A stretch of 11,144 nucleotides of DNA. Origin: Parcubacteria group bacterium (GTDB lineage Bacteria > Patescibacteriota > Minisyncoccia > Phycocordibacterales > UBA2163). This document shows, piece after piece, positions 1 through 5,553 of the stretch. Position numbers and translations under genes: made by a program. A model generated the notes under the pieces. The model searched no databases and was not told the origin of the DNA. It worked only from the letters and a program-made list of their open reading frames with translations. Positions within the stretch are counted from its first letter, which is position 1, and the number at the start of each line of letters is the position of its first letter. The stretch is taken from assembly GCA_016784285.1 (NCBI GenBank), contig JADHUX010000009.1:1-11144 (forward strand), given 5' to 3'.

Positions 1-1
1 A

Positions 2-157
2 AAGCGAACCACAAACAATGAGTTAAAAGGAAACCTGAACGGCACTGAAGGTGTGACATTACAACTGCGAGGAGGAGTCATGAAGCTGGGGAGAGGATTC
101 CTTCCTCTCCCCATAAAGAGGTGTGCGGTTTGCGAAGCAAACATCGCACACACCTAG
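2..157 (+). CDS. possible 3' end of a gene entering from the left (weak)
   Basis: A reading frame is open from the left edge and ends in TAG at 155-157, giving 51 residues that include GVTLQLRGGV, LPLPI and a CxxC (CAVC) near the C-terminus. It would be the tail of a gene beginning before the window. Against it, the two strongest hairpins of the area (88-112 and 121-151) lie entirely inside it, base composition differs from the clear genes, and I do not recognise the peptide. An overlapping frame (117-299) is also open, so the frame choice is uncertain. Confidence 0.2.
   Translation, partial: KRTTNNELKGNLNGTEGVTLQLRGGVMKLGRGFLPLPIKRCAVCEANIAHT
88..112. repeat. 10-bp perfect inverted repeat
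   Basis: GGGGAGAGGA at 88-97 pairs perfectly with TCCTCTCCCC at 103-112 around a 5-base loop. No T-tract follows on either strand, so it is not a standard terminator. It lies 8 bases before a second compound hairpin (121-133 with 137-151, inner stem GTTTGC-gaa-GCAAAC), suggesting a structured transcript. Confidence 0.7.
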
Positions 158-555
158 TATCAAGGCGCGAGTAGCCATAGCGGAAATGCCCGAGGCATAT
201 GCCGAGCGGTACGTTGAAAAACTTTGTAATTATATCTATACTGAATATACTCAACAAGACGACACATTTATTTTTGTGGTCGTAGCACCAACTCTGTGAG
301 GTACGAGCAGAGAAGCAAAACAGGAATTTTCTTTTCAAATTTACTTTTAAAAATTAGGGGCAGAAAAAACGAAAAGAATGTGAAGAAAAATTTTCTGTTT
401 TGACTACGGCGGAGCGGTAGCGGAGTCGTTGGTGTGATTAAAGTTACCACGGACTCGGGGCGTAGTTTGTTCGTTGAAGACACCACGCGCGCGGCGCGTG
501 CGTTAATCGGTCTTATGCTCGAAATAAGTTCGAGCAAAGTCTATTAAAAGAGCAC

Positions 556-594
556 ATAATAAAACAACCCAGCGTAGCTGGGTTGTTTTATTAT
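556..594. terminator. bidirectional terminator, 18-bp perfect stem
   Basis: Positions 556-573 pair perfectly with 577-594 around a 3-base loop (GTA). The A tract on one arm and T tract on the other make it usable on both strands. On the minus strand it ends the rpsT transcript, and the rpsT stop codon (593-591) lies inside the stem. On the plus strand it would stop any transcript coming from 1-555. The form matches the terminator at 4728-4770. Confidence 0.85.
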
Positions 595-851
595 GCTTTA
601 TTTATAGAAGCTACTAGACGGGATTTCTTTCTTGCTGCTGTGTTTTTCTTTATAACCCCTCTTTTTGCTGATTTGTCTATTGCTTTGTAAGCTTTTGGAA
701 GTAATGCTGTGGCTTCGTCTTTTTTCTTTTCTACTACAAGTTTCTTAATATCTTTAATAATACCTCTCATCTCTCCTAGTCGGCGTACGTTAAAAACACG
801 CTTACGCGCTGAGTTTCTTATTGCTTTTTTTGCTGATGATGTTATTGCCAT
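591..851 (-). CDS. rpsT: 30S ribosomal protein S20
   Basis: The 86-residue product is the small, very basic S20 protein, which binds the 5' domain of 16S rRNA early in 30S assembly. The start MAITSSAKKAIRNSARK matches the family N-terminus, with its typical SAKKAIRxSxRKR pattern, and the C-terminal half has the conserved GVIKKNTAARKKSRL stretch. The frame is open 14 codons further upstream, but that extension (rich in hydrophobic and serine residues) is not S20-like, so the ATG at 851 is preferred. Length is close to the usual 85-90 residues. No Shine-Dalgarno sequence is visible before the start. The stop codon is embedded in the bidirectional terminator, and the gene is divergent from ruvA across 82 bases. 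Confidence 0.95.
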   Translation of the reverse strand: MAITSSAKKAIRNSARKRVFNVRRLGEMRGIIKDIKKLVVEKKKDEATALLPKAYKAIDKSAKRGVIKKNTAARKKSRLVASINKA

Positions 852-921
852 ATTTAATCTGCTAAAAATAGCATAAATACTTAAAGAACGCAATAACTCG
901 CAATATATCAGTATTATAAGG

Positions 922-927
922 TATAAT
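922..927 (+). promoter_or_regulatory. -10 box of ruvA, probably leaderless
   Basis: A perfect TATAAT lies 6 bases before the ruvA ATG, so transcription would be expected to begin at or next to the A of the start codon. No convincing -35 hexamer is seen at 16-18 bases upstream, and no Shine-Dalgarno sequence precedes the gene. Confidence 0.6.
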
Positions 928-933
928 GCGACT

Positions 934-1518
934 ATGATAGCCCAATTAAGAGGAGAAATAGGTGATATAAGCGGTAATACTATAGTACTTCTTGTAGGTG
1001 GCGTAGGTTATAGGGTAAATACGACACTTGAGACTGTTCAAAAAATTAAAGAGTCAGATACGTCTAATATTACCTTAAAAACATACTTGGCTGTACGAGA
1101 AACATCTTTAGATTTATACGGTTTTCTAGAAAATGAAGAGCTTAGTTTTTTTGAGATGCTTTTATCAGTCTCTGGTATAGGACCAAAATCTGCATTGAGT
1201 ATTTTAAATGTTGCAGACGTAGAGACACTTAAAACTGCAGTATCGACTGGCGAAAGTTCTTACCTTACAAAGGTTTCAGGTATTGGGAAAAAGAATGCAG
1301 AGAAAATCATCATTGAGCTTCGTGACAAACTTGGAGCAATTGCAAGTAAAGCTGACAACACAAACATGAAAGAAGAGATGGAAACTTTTGAAGCTTTGCA
1401 AACTCTCGGCTACTCTACACGAGAAGCTCGTGAGGCAATGAAAAATATAAGCAAAGAAGCAAATACTCCAAGTGAACGTATTAAAGAAGTACTTAAAATA
1501 CTTGGTAAACAAGAATAA
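934..1518 (+). CDS. ruvA: Holliday junction branch migration protein RuvA
   Basis: The 194-residue product is RuvA, which binds four-way DNA junctions as a tetramer and loads the RuvB motor during recombinational repair. Residues 1-65 form the OB-fold domain, beginning MIAQLRGEIGDI with the family pattern GGVGYRV. The middle holds the two helix-hairpin-helix motifs SVSGIGPKSALSIL and KVSGIGKKNAEKIIIELRDKL. The C-terminal ~45 residues (ETFEALQTLGYSTREAREAM) form the RuvB-interacting three-helix domain. Length is close to the E. coli protein (203). The stop codon overlaps the next ATG by one base (TAATG), so the MurE-like ligase is likely translationally coupled. ruvB and ruvC are not in the window. 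A TATAAT box abuts the start and no Shine-Dalgarno is present. Confidence 0.96.
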   Translation: MIAQLRGEIGDISGNTIVLLVGGVGYRVNTTLETVQKIKESDTSNITLKTYLAVRETSLDLYGFLENEELSFFEMLLSVSGIGPKSALSILNVADVETLKTAVSTGESSYLTKVSGIGKKNAEKIIIELRDKLGAIASKADNTNMKEEMETFEALQTLGYSTREAREAMKNISKEANTPSERIKEVLKILGKQE

Positions 1519-2786
1519 TGGAAACAATATTAAACATAGGAAGAAAAATAATACCAAAAAAGATTTTTCAAACAGCTCAGCCTGTATATCATTTTTTATT
1601 AGCTTTATCTGGAGCTTTTTATTACAAATTTCCGTCACAAAAAATATTTGTAGTTGCAGTTACTGGTACTAAAGGTAAAACCTCTGTAACAGAGATGATA
1701 AATGAAATATTAAATGAAGCTGGATACAAAACGGCACTCCTTAATACAATACATTTCAAAATTGGCGACAAGGAAGAAAGAAATCTCTTCAAAATGTCTA
1801 TGCCTGGGCGATTTTTCATACAAAGATTTTTGCGGAATGCTGTAAATGCAAATTGTAAATACGCAGTAATAGAGATGACGTCAGAAGGTGCAAAGCAATT
1901 AAGACATAAATTTATATCACTTGATACTCTTATATTTACAAACATAGCACCTGAGCATATAGAGTCGCACGGTTCGTTTGAAAACTATCTTAATGCGAAA
2001 CTTAAGATCGCTCATTCTCTTGAGAACTCCTCAAAAAACAATAAAACAATCATCGCAAATAGTGACGATGAATATGGTGGGAAGTTTTTAAACATAAAAG
2101 TTTCGAACAAGATCCCACTTTCACTTAAGGATGCTGAACCATATATGCTTTCAGAAAAGTTTACAGAAATAACTTTTGATGGATTAAAAATGCATCTAAA
2201 GATCGTAGGTACTTTCAATATATATAATGCACTCTCTGCAATGAAATTTGCAAAGAGTCAAAATATAGATACGATGGCTATACGAAGCGCTGTAGAGAAA
2301 TTTGAAGGTGCAAAAGGAAGAGTTGAAAGGATAGAAGAAGGGCAAAACTTTACTGTAATAGTAGACTATGCACACACTAAAGAATCTCTTGAAGCTCTTT
2401 ATAAAGCGTTTGATAAGTCTGATAAAATCTGTGTACTGGGCAATACCGGCGGGGGAAGAGACAAATGGAAACGACCAGATATGGCAAAGATTGCAGATAC
2501 TCACTGCAACCATACAATCCTTACAAATGAAGATCCTTATGATGAAGATCCAATGCAAATAATAAAAGAGATGGCCTCTGGTATAAAAACACACACACCA
2601 GAGATAATACTAGACAGACGAGAAGCTATAAGAAGGGCATTAACATTAGCGAAAGAAAACGATATAGTATTAATAACAGGAAAAGGTACTGACCCTTATA
2701 TAATGGAAGCAAAGGGTAAGAAAACACCATGGAGCGATACTCAGGTTGCAAAAGAAGAATTAAATAAATATATTTTTAAAACTTAA
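1518..2786 (+). CDS. MurE-type Mur ligase lacking the N-terminal domain
   Basis: The 422-residue protein is a Mur ligase, an ATP-dependent amide ligase, most like MurE, which adds the third amino acid to UDP-MurNAc-L-Ala-D-Glu in the cytoplasm. Visible motifs are the P-loop TGTKGKTS (49-56), YLNAK with the likely carbamylated Lys161, GTFNIYNALSA (231-241), AKGRVE (265-270), VDYAHT (282-287), the TNEDPYDEDP stretch (336-345) and GKGTDPY (388-394). MurE is usually about 490 residues; here the P-loop begins at residue 49, so the N-terminal UDP-MurNAc-binding domain is missing and only ~45 partly hydrophobic residues remain. The DNPR/DNPA-type specificity motif is replaced by EDPY, with Tyr341 where Arg contacts meso-DAP in E. 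coli. The third amino acid therefore cannot be predicted. Start overlaps the ruvA stop. Confidence 0.85.
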   Translation: METILNIGRKIIPKKIFQTAQPVYHFLLALSGAFYYKFPSQKIFVVAVTGTKGKTSVTEMINEILNEAGYKTALLNTIHFKIGDKEERNLFKMSMPGRFFIQRFLRNAVNANCKYAVIEMTSEGAKQLRHKFISLDTLIFTNIAPEHIESHGSFENYLNAKLKIAHSLENSSKNNKTIIANSDDEYGGKFLNIKVSNKIPLSLKDAEPYMLSEKFTEITFDGLKMHLKIVGTFNIYNALSAMKFAKSQNIDTMAIRSAVEKFEGAKGRVERIEEGQNFTVIVDYAHTKESLEALYKAFDKSDKICVLGNTGGGRDKWKRPDMAKIADTHCNHTILTNEDPYDEDPMQIIKEMASGIKTHTPEIILDRREAIRRALTLAKENDIVLITGKGTDPYIMEAKGKKTPWSDTQVAKEELNKYIFKT

Positions 2787-2787
2787 A

Positions 2788-2793
2788 TATAAT
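2788..2793 (+). promoter_or_regulatory. possible -10 box before the lamin-tail gene
   Basis: A perfect TATAAT lies between the Mur ligase stop (2784-2786) and the next ATG at 2798, 4 bases before the start. It may give a separate leaderless transcript inside the plus-strand run. The spacing is short and the region is AT-rich, so chance is possible. Confidence 0.35.
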
Positions 2794-2797
2794 AACT

Positions 2798-3727
2798 ATG
2801 GGAGCAAAAGGAGATTTAATATTTGTAGTATTTGTAATGATAGCAATTGGTATTGTGTGGGTTGTTACTGGTGGGCCTGAACGTGCAAGACTTAATCAAG
2901 GGATATTTCTTAAACCTCCCTCTCCTTTAGACTCTGGGGAAATATACGGAAATATAAATATTGATGGAACATCTCTTAATATAAATACTAGTGGCGGATC
3001 AAGTGAAAGCAACACTAACACAAAACAAGCTGAAACAAACACAGTAACGTCAGAATTTGAAAATAAAATTAGTATTAAACATAGCTCAACAGGACCCAAA
3101 AGAACTTCTGCGGAAGATGAATATATAACGTTAACTGCTTCAAGCAGAAACAATGAAAAAATTTCAATAACTGGATGGAAGCTTGAAAGTATTGTTTCAA
3201 AAAAACAAGTTATTATAGGTGGTGCAACTGAAGTGTTTCGTTCTGGATTAGTAAATTCTGAACCAGCTTTAAAACTTGCTCCGGGAGAAACAGTGGTTAT
3301 AGCTACCGGACTTTCTCCTATCGGAGCATCATTTAAAATAAACAAATGCAGTGGTTACTTAGAGCAGTTCCAAGACTTTTCTCCTAGACTACTTAAAAGA
3401 TGCCCTTATCCAGATGACGAGTTTGACGATATCGCTTCAAGTATTCCTGTAACAGATAATGTATGTGAAGACTTTATAGATGATATAAGAAGATGTGAAA
3501 TGGTATTAGATGCATTCCCTCTTGGTATATCAAGTCAATGTACTACCTTTGTCTCAAAAACAATAAACTATACTGGTTGTGTAGAAAAACATAGAAATGA
3601 CTTAGATTTCTTTACGAAAGAATGGCGAGCATTCTTAGGTAGGAATGCTGAACTCTGGAGAGATAAACGTGAAACTATAAGACTAACAGACAGTAACGGT
3701 AAAATAGTTGATACCTACACCTACTAA
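2798..3727 (+). CDS. membrane-anchored lamin-tail-domain protein
   Basis: The 309-residue product has one N-terminal membrane segment (about residues 5-24, IFVVFVMIAIGIVWVV core), then a Ser/Thr/Asn-rich linker, then a region resembling a lamin tail domain (about 90-175): ISIKH, a stretch ending DEYITLTAS, a tryptophan-containing strand ISITGWKLES, and LAPGETVVIATGLSP before INKCSGYL. Lamin tail domains are beta-sandwiches common on the surface of Parcubacteria-type cells; their ligand here is unknown. The C-terminal half has six cysteines (KC, RC, VC, RRC, QC, GC contexts), suggesting disulfides outside the membrane, and ends with LTDSNGKIVDTYTY. The start is 11 bases after the Mur ligase stop and has no Shine-Dalgarno. 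Its stop overlaps the convergent methyltransferase gene by 4 bases. The function is not known. Confidence 0.8.
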   Translation: MGAKGDLIFVVFVMIAIGIVWVVTGGPERARLNQGIFLKPPSPLDSGEIYGNINIDGTSLNINTSGGSSESNTNTKQAETNTVTSEFENKISIKHSSTGPKRTSAEDEYITLTASSRNNEKISITGWKLESIVSKKQVIIGGATEVFRSGLVNSEPALKLAPGETVVIATGLSPIGASFKINKCSGYLEQFQDFSPRLLKRCPYPDDEFDDIASSIPVTDNVCEDFIDDIRRCEMVLDAFPLGISSQCTTFVSKTINYTGCVEKHRNDLDFFTKEWRAFLGRNAELWRDKRETIRLTDSNGKIVDTYTY

Positions 3728-4197
3728 ACATTGAGCACCCTAAACATAAGTACTCCTACTGCGACAGACACGTTGAGTGATTCTTTTTGTCCAAGCATAT
3801 TTATCTGCACTACAACATCACTCTTACCCAAGACAGATTTAGAAAGTCCTTTCACTTCATTACCAAACACAAATGCCGTGTCTTGTTTTATTTTTACTTT
3901 TTTATAATCAATAGCATTACTAGACTGTTCTACTGCTATTATCTCTGTTTTATCTTTCTTTAATTTATTTATTATAGTGGTTGCTGTTTTAACATATTCC
4001 CATTCCACTGATTTTTGTGCTCCAAGTGCTGTTTTGGCTACATCACTCCGCTCTCTACCAAACCTATCAAGTGGCGTGGGTGTGTATCCTGTAAGGTATA
4101 TTTTAGATATACCTACAGCGTCTGCAGTACGAAATATTGCACCTACGTTTTGTACGCTTCTTATATTATGAAGTATTAAATATGTTTTATTATTCAT
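3724..4197 (-). CDS. SpoU/TrmH-family RNA 2'-O-methyltransferase
   Basis: The 157-residue protein is a SPOUT-class (SpoU/TrmH) methyltransferase that transfers a methyl group from S-adenosylmethionine to a ribose 2'-OH of tRNA or rRNA. The three family motifs are present: motif 1 HNIRSVQNVGAIFRTADAVG (residues 10-29, with the invariant Asn and Arg), motif 2 AFVFGNEVKGLS, and motif 3 INMLGQKESLNVSVAVGVLMF, which together form the trefoil knot. It is the bare catalytic core, as in TrmL-sized proteins, with no N-terminal RNA-binding extension, so the target nucleotide cannot be named. Arg35-like variation aside, no key residue appears missing. The start abuts a TATTAT box shared with the divergent doxX promoter. 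The 3' end overlaps the lamin-tail gene. Confidence 0.92.
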   Translation of the reverse strand: MNNKTYLILHNIRSVQNVGAIFRTADAVGISKIYLTGYTPTPLDRFGRERSDVAKTALGAQKSVEWEYVKTATTIINKLKKDKTEIIAVEQSSNAIDYKKVKIKQDTAFVFGNEVKGLSKSVLGKSDVVVQINMLGQKESLNVSVAVGVLMFRVLNV

Positions 4198-4215
4198 GAA
4201 TGTTATAATATATTA
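4198..4215. promoter_or_regulatory. 18-bp bidirectional promoter, trmH-family/doxX
   Basis: These 18 bases are all that separates the two divergent start codons. Toward doxX there is an extended -10, TGTTATAAT (4201-4209), 6 bases before the ATG. Toward the methyltransferase, TATTAT (complement of 4205-4210) lies 7 bases before its ATG. The two -10 boxes overlap, and any -35 contact would fall inside the opposite coding region. Both mRNAs are predicted to be leaderless, and both promoters cannot be occupied at once. Confidence 0.6.
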
Positions 4216-4629
4216 ATGTTAAATATATTTCCAGATTTATTATTTTTACAAATTCTTGCACCATTCTTACTTCGTGTAACATTAGGTGTAATGTTCTTAT
4301 GGATTGGATATTCTTATTTATTTAAAGATAGAGTTGCTATAATCAGACAGCTCTCTAGTAAGTGGCCAAAACTCGCAAAGGTTTCTATAATATTCGGTGG
4401 AATACTTGAAGCTATTACCGGAGTATTTCTTATAATTGGACTCTTTACACAAGCTGCAGCTATAGTAGGAGCGCTCATTGCAATAGACGCACTATTTGGC
4501 AAATTCTTCTACAAAGAACTTGATAAAGCTCTTAAATATAGCAAGATGTTTTACATCTTAATATTAATAATTTCTCTTTCTCTTATAATCTCTGGTGCAG
4601 GAGCATTTGCGTTTGATTTGCCGCTATAA
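4216..4629 (+). CDS. DoxX-family membrane protein
   Basis: The 137-residue product is a four-helix integral membrane protein of the DoxX/DoxD family. It shows LLRVTLGVMFLWIGYSYLF in helix 1 and GGILEAITGVFLIIGLFTQ plus AAAIVGALIAIDALFGKFF in helices 2 and 3, the family's usual conserved order. A last helix (MFYILILIISLSLIISGAG) ends in the short tail AFDLPL. DoxX proteins are linked to redox and quinone chemistry in some bacteria, but the role of this small version is unproven. Length is normal. The start is placed at the first ATG, directly after the extended -10 element, with no Shine-Dalgarno sequence. Transcription should end at the terminator 4728-4770. Confidence 0.9.
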   Translation: MLNIFPDLLFLQILAPFLLRVTLGVMFLWIGYSYLFKDRVAIIRQLSSKWPKLAKVSIIFGGILEAITGVFLIIGLFTQAAAIVGALIAIDALFGKFFYKELDKALKYSKMFYILILIISLSLIISGAGAFAFDLPL

Positions 4630-4727
4630 AATAGTCGTCACAAGTTGCTAATTCGCTTCACTCATAAGCACTCGCGACCCCGGCTCGCCGTCGTTCCAAG
4701 TATTCACGACATGGCTCCGTCTCGGAC

Positions 4728-4770
4728 AAAATTAAAAAACAGCGTTTTAGAAACGCTGTTTTTTAATTTT
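4728..4770. terminator. bidirectional terminator, 20-bp perfect stem
   Basis: Positions 4728-4747 pair perfectly with 4751-4770 around a 3-base loop (TAG), with complementary A and T tracts at the open end. It serves doxX (plus) and tRNA-Lys (minus). Past a one-base bulge the stem can extend into 4772-4776, which is the 3' acceptor strand of the tRNA. Confidence 0.88.
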
Positions 4771-4772
4771 TG

Positions 4773-4845
4773 TCCGCCCGGTAGGATTCGAACCTACGAC
4801 CATCTCCTTAAAAGGGAGCTGCTCTACCAACTGAGCTACGGGCGG
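4773..4845 (-). tRNA. tRNA-Lys (anticodon UUU)
   Basis: A 73-nt cloverleaf reads on the minus strand: acceptor CCGCCCG/CGGGCGG, TA linker, D arm GCTC-AGTTGGTA-GAGC, anticodon loop CTTTTAA giving UUU (lysine, AAA/AAG), five-base variable loop, T arm GTAGG-TTCGAAT-CCTAC and discriminator A. The first anticodon-stem pair (27-43) is a G-A mismatch; the other four pairs are intact. The 3' CCA is not encoded, so a nucleotidyltransferase must add it. A promoter-like pair sits just upstream. Confidence 0.96.
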
Positions 4846-4856
4846 ATACAAATAGA

Positions 4857-4885
4857 ACTATACAATATATGGTGATTTTATTCAA
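4857..4885 (-). promoter_or_regulatory. candidate promoter for tRNA-Lys
   Basis: On the minus strand TTGAAT (4885-4880) and TATAGT (4862-4857) are separated by exactly 17 bases. The predicted start is about five bases before the tRNA 5' end. It lies in the 42-base gap after the holA-like stop codon, so the tRNA may be transcribed separately or read through from that operon. Confidence 0.5.
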
Positions 4886-4887
4886 TA

Positions 4888-5553
4888 TTATATCCCTAAA
4901 ATAAACCTCTCCATTGCATTGTCCATCTCGTGAATACCTTTTCGTGTGTCATGATATACAGACACCAAAGAATCTGAAAGTTTTTTAAGTTCTTGTTTGG
5001 AGTATGAACTCTTCTTTGAAGAAGACAATGTGTCTTTTATTTTCCAGAACAATATTCCGTGTATTTGTTCGTCTACTATATTATTCATCTTTGCTTTTTG
5101 GTACAAAACCCAAAGATTTTTCTTATCTCTCTTACCTAATGCATTAGCTAAAGAAAAAATATCAAACTTTTTAACTTCTTTTACAGTACTACCAAACTCT
5201 TGGATTTTCTCTGCGTATTTTTCAAATTTATTAAGTTCTTTTTTGTTTAATTTACCTTCAATAAAGATGAATATGTTTTGTGACTCTGAAATCTGTTTTA
5301 ATTCTTTTAAAAGAATATTTTTTGTTCCGCCAGCTGGCGGATTGTCAGAAAATAAGTTATCAAATACTATAATATATTTATTTGAGAAAAGCCCCTGCCC
5401 GCCTACAAACTCTTGTAGTCTACTTTCGTCAAACTCACCCGCTTCAATACGTAAGAATGACGCATCTGGCTTTTTGGTAAACATAGTATCCAGAAGTGCG
5501 TGTAACTTCTTACGAGATTTTTTTGTATCTGTGCCATGAAGTAGATAAATCAT
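4888..5553 (-). CDS. holA: DNA polymerase III delta-like subunit (short HolA)
   Basis: The 221-residue product looks like a reduced delta subunit, the clamp-loader component that opens the beta sliding clamp. The N-terminus MIYLLHGTD, the block GEFDESRLQEFVGGQGLFSNKYIIVFDN and the later FDIFSLANALGKRDKKNLWVLYQKA ... EQIHGILFWKIKDTL follow the order seen in delta proteins. E. coli HolA has 343 residues, so the middle and C-terminal domains are shortened. The ATG at 5553 is chosen because it overlaps the polA TGA (ATGA), implying coupling, and gives the family N-terminus; a start seven codons further upstream would add a non-conserved extension inside polA. A GGAGAG stretch lies upstream within polA. 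Residues 72-76 are a PPAGG insertion encoded by the 16-bp palindrome. The family assignment is by pattern and moderately sure. Confidence 0.7.
   Translation of the reverse strand: MIYLLHGTDTKKSRKKLHALLDTMFTKKPDASFLRIEAGEFDESRLQEFVGGQGLFSNKYIIVFDNLFSDNPPAGGTKNILLKELKQISESQNIFIFIEGKLNKKELNKFEKYAEKIQEFGSTVKEVKKFDIFSLANALGKRDKKNLWVLYQKAKMNNIVDEQIHGILFWKIKDTLSSSKKSSYSKQELKKLSDSLVSVYHDTRKGIHEMDNAMERFILGI
5326..5341. repeat. 16-bp palindrome, copy 1 (in holA-like gene)
   Basis: TCCGCCAGCTGGCGGA is identical to its own reverse complement. Here it encodes PPAGG at residues 72-76, just after the IIVFDNLFSDN segment, probably in a surface loop. The same 16 bases recur at 6963-6978 and 7917-7932. Confidence 0.95.

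Larger units (their letters stand above)
1..555. other. hairpin-rich stretch without a recognised gene
   Basis: No complete gene can be supported in this stretch, which is visibly richer in G+C than the genes that follow, especially 1-210 and 405-505. It is dense in inverted repeats: a 10-bp stem (88-97 with 103-112), a compound stem (121-133 with 137-151), a small stem ATGCC/GGCAT (186-198), a bulged stem (259-266 with 275-283), a long-range, bulged stem of about 15 bp (316-330 with 387-402), a 7-bp G+C stem (484-490 with 494-500) and an 8-bp stem (516-523 with 529-536). Short open frames exist on the plus strand (2-157, 117-299, 404-547) but none has a good start or a familiar sequence. I compared it by eye with 5S and 23S rRNA, tmRNA, RNase P RNA, SRP RNA and group I/II intron landmarks and matched none. 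It could be a structured RNA or a decayed or repetitive spacer. Confidence 0.5.

Noticed and set aside
1..240. Possible rRNA, tmRNA, RNase P RNA or intron fragment
   Set aside because: Composition and hairpins suggested it, but none of the landmark sequences of those RNAs could be found on either strand.
78..537. Two minus-strand open frames of 86 and 89 codons in the left region
   Set aside because: Low-complexity, no recognisable motif, no ribosome site, and they read through the hairpins; nothing supports coding.
404..547. Plus-strand frame with a plausible-looking peptide (VTTDSGRSLFVEDTTRAARALIG)
   Set aside because: No ATG until near its end, only a GTG start without Shine-Dalgarno, no known family; kept only as part of the unassigned left region.
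852..893. Longer rpsT start at 893
   Set aside because: The 14 extra residues do not match S20, and MAITSSAKKA is the normal N-terminus.
4630..4727. G+C-richer 98-base spacer after doxX
   Set aside because: It resembles the left region in composition, but no strong stem or repeated unit shared with it could be found by eye.
4645..4875. 76-codon plus-strand open frame
   Set aside because: It runs antisense through tRNA-Lys and the terminator; the GRIRTYDHLLKRELLYQLSYGR stretch is the well-known false peptide from an antisense tRNA.
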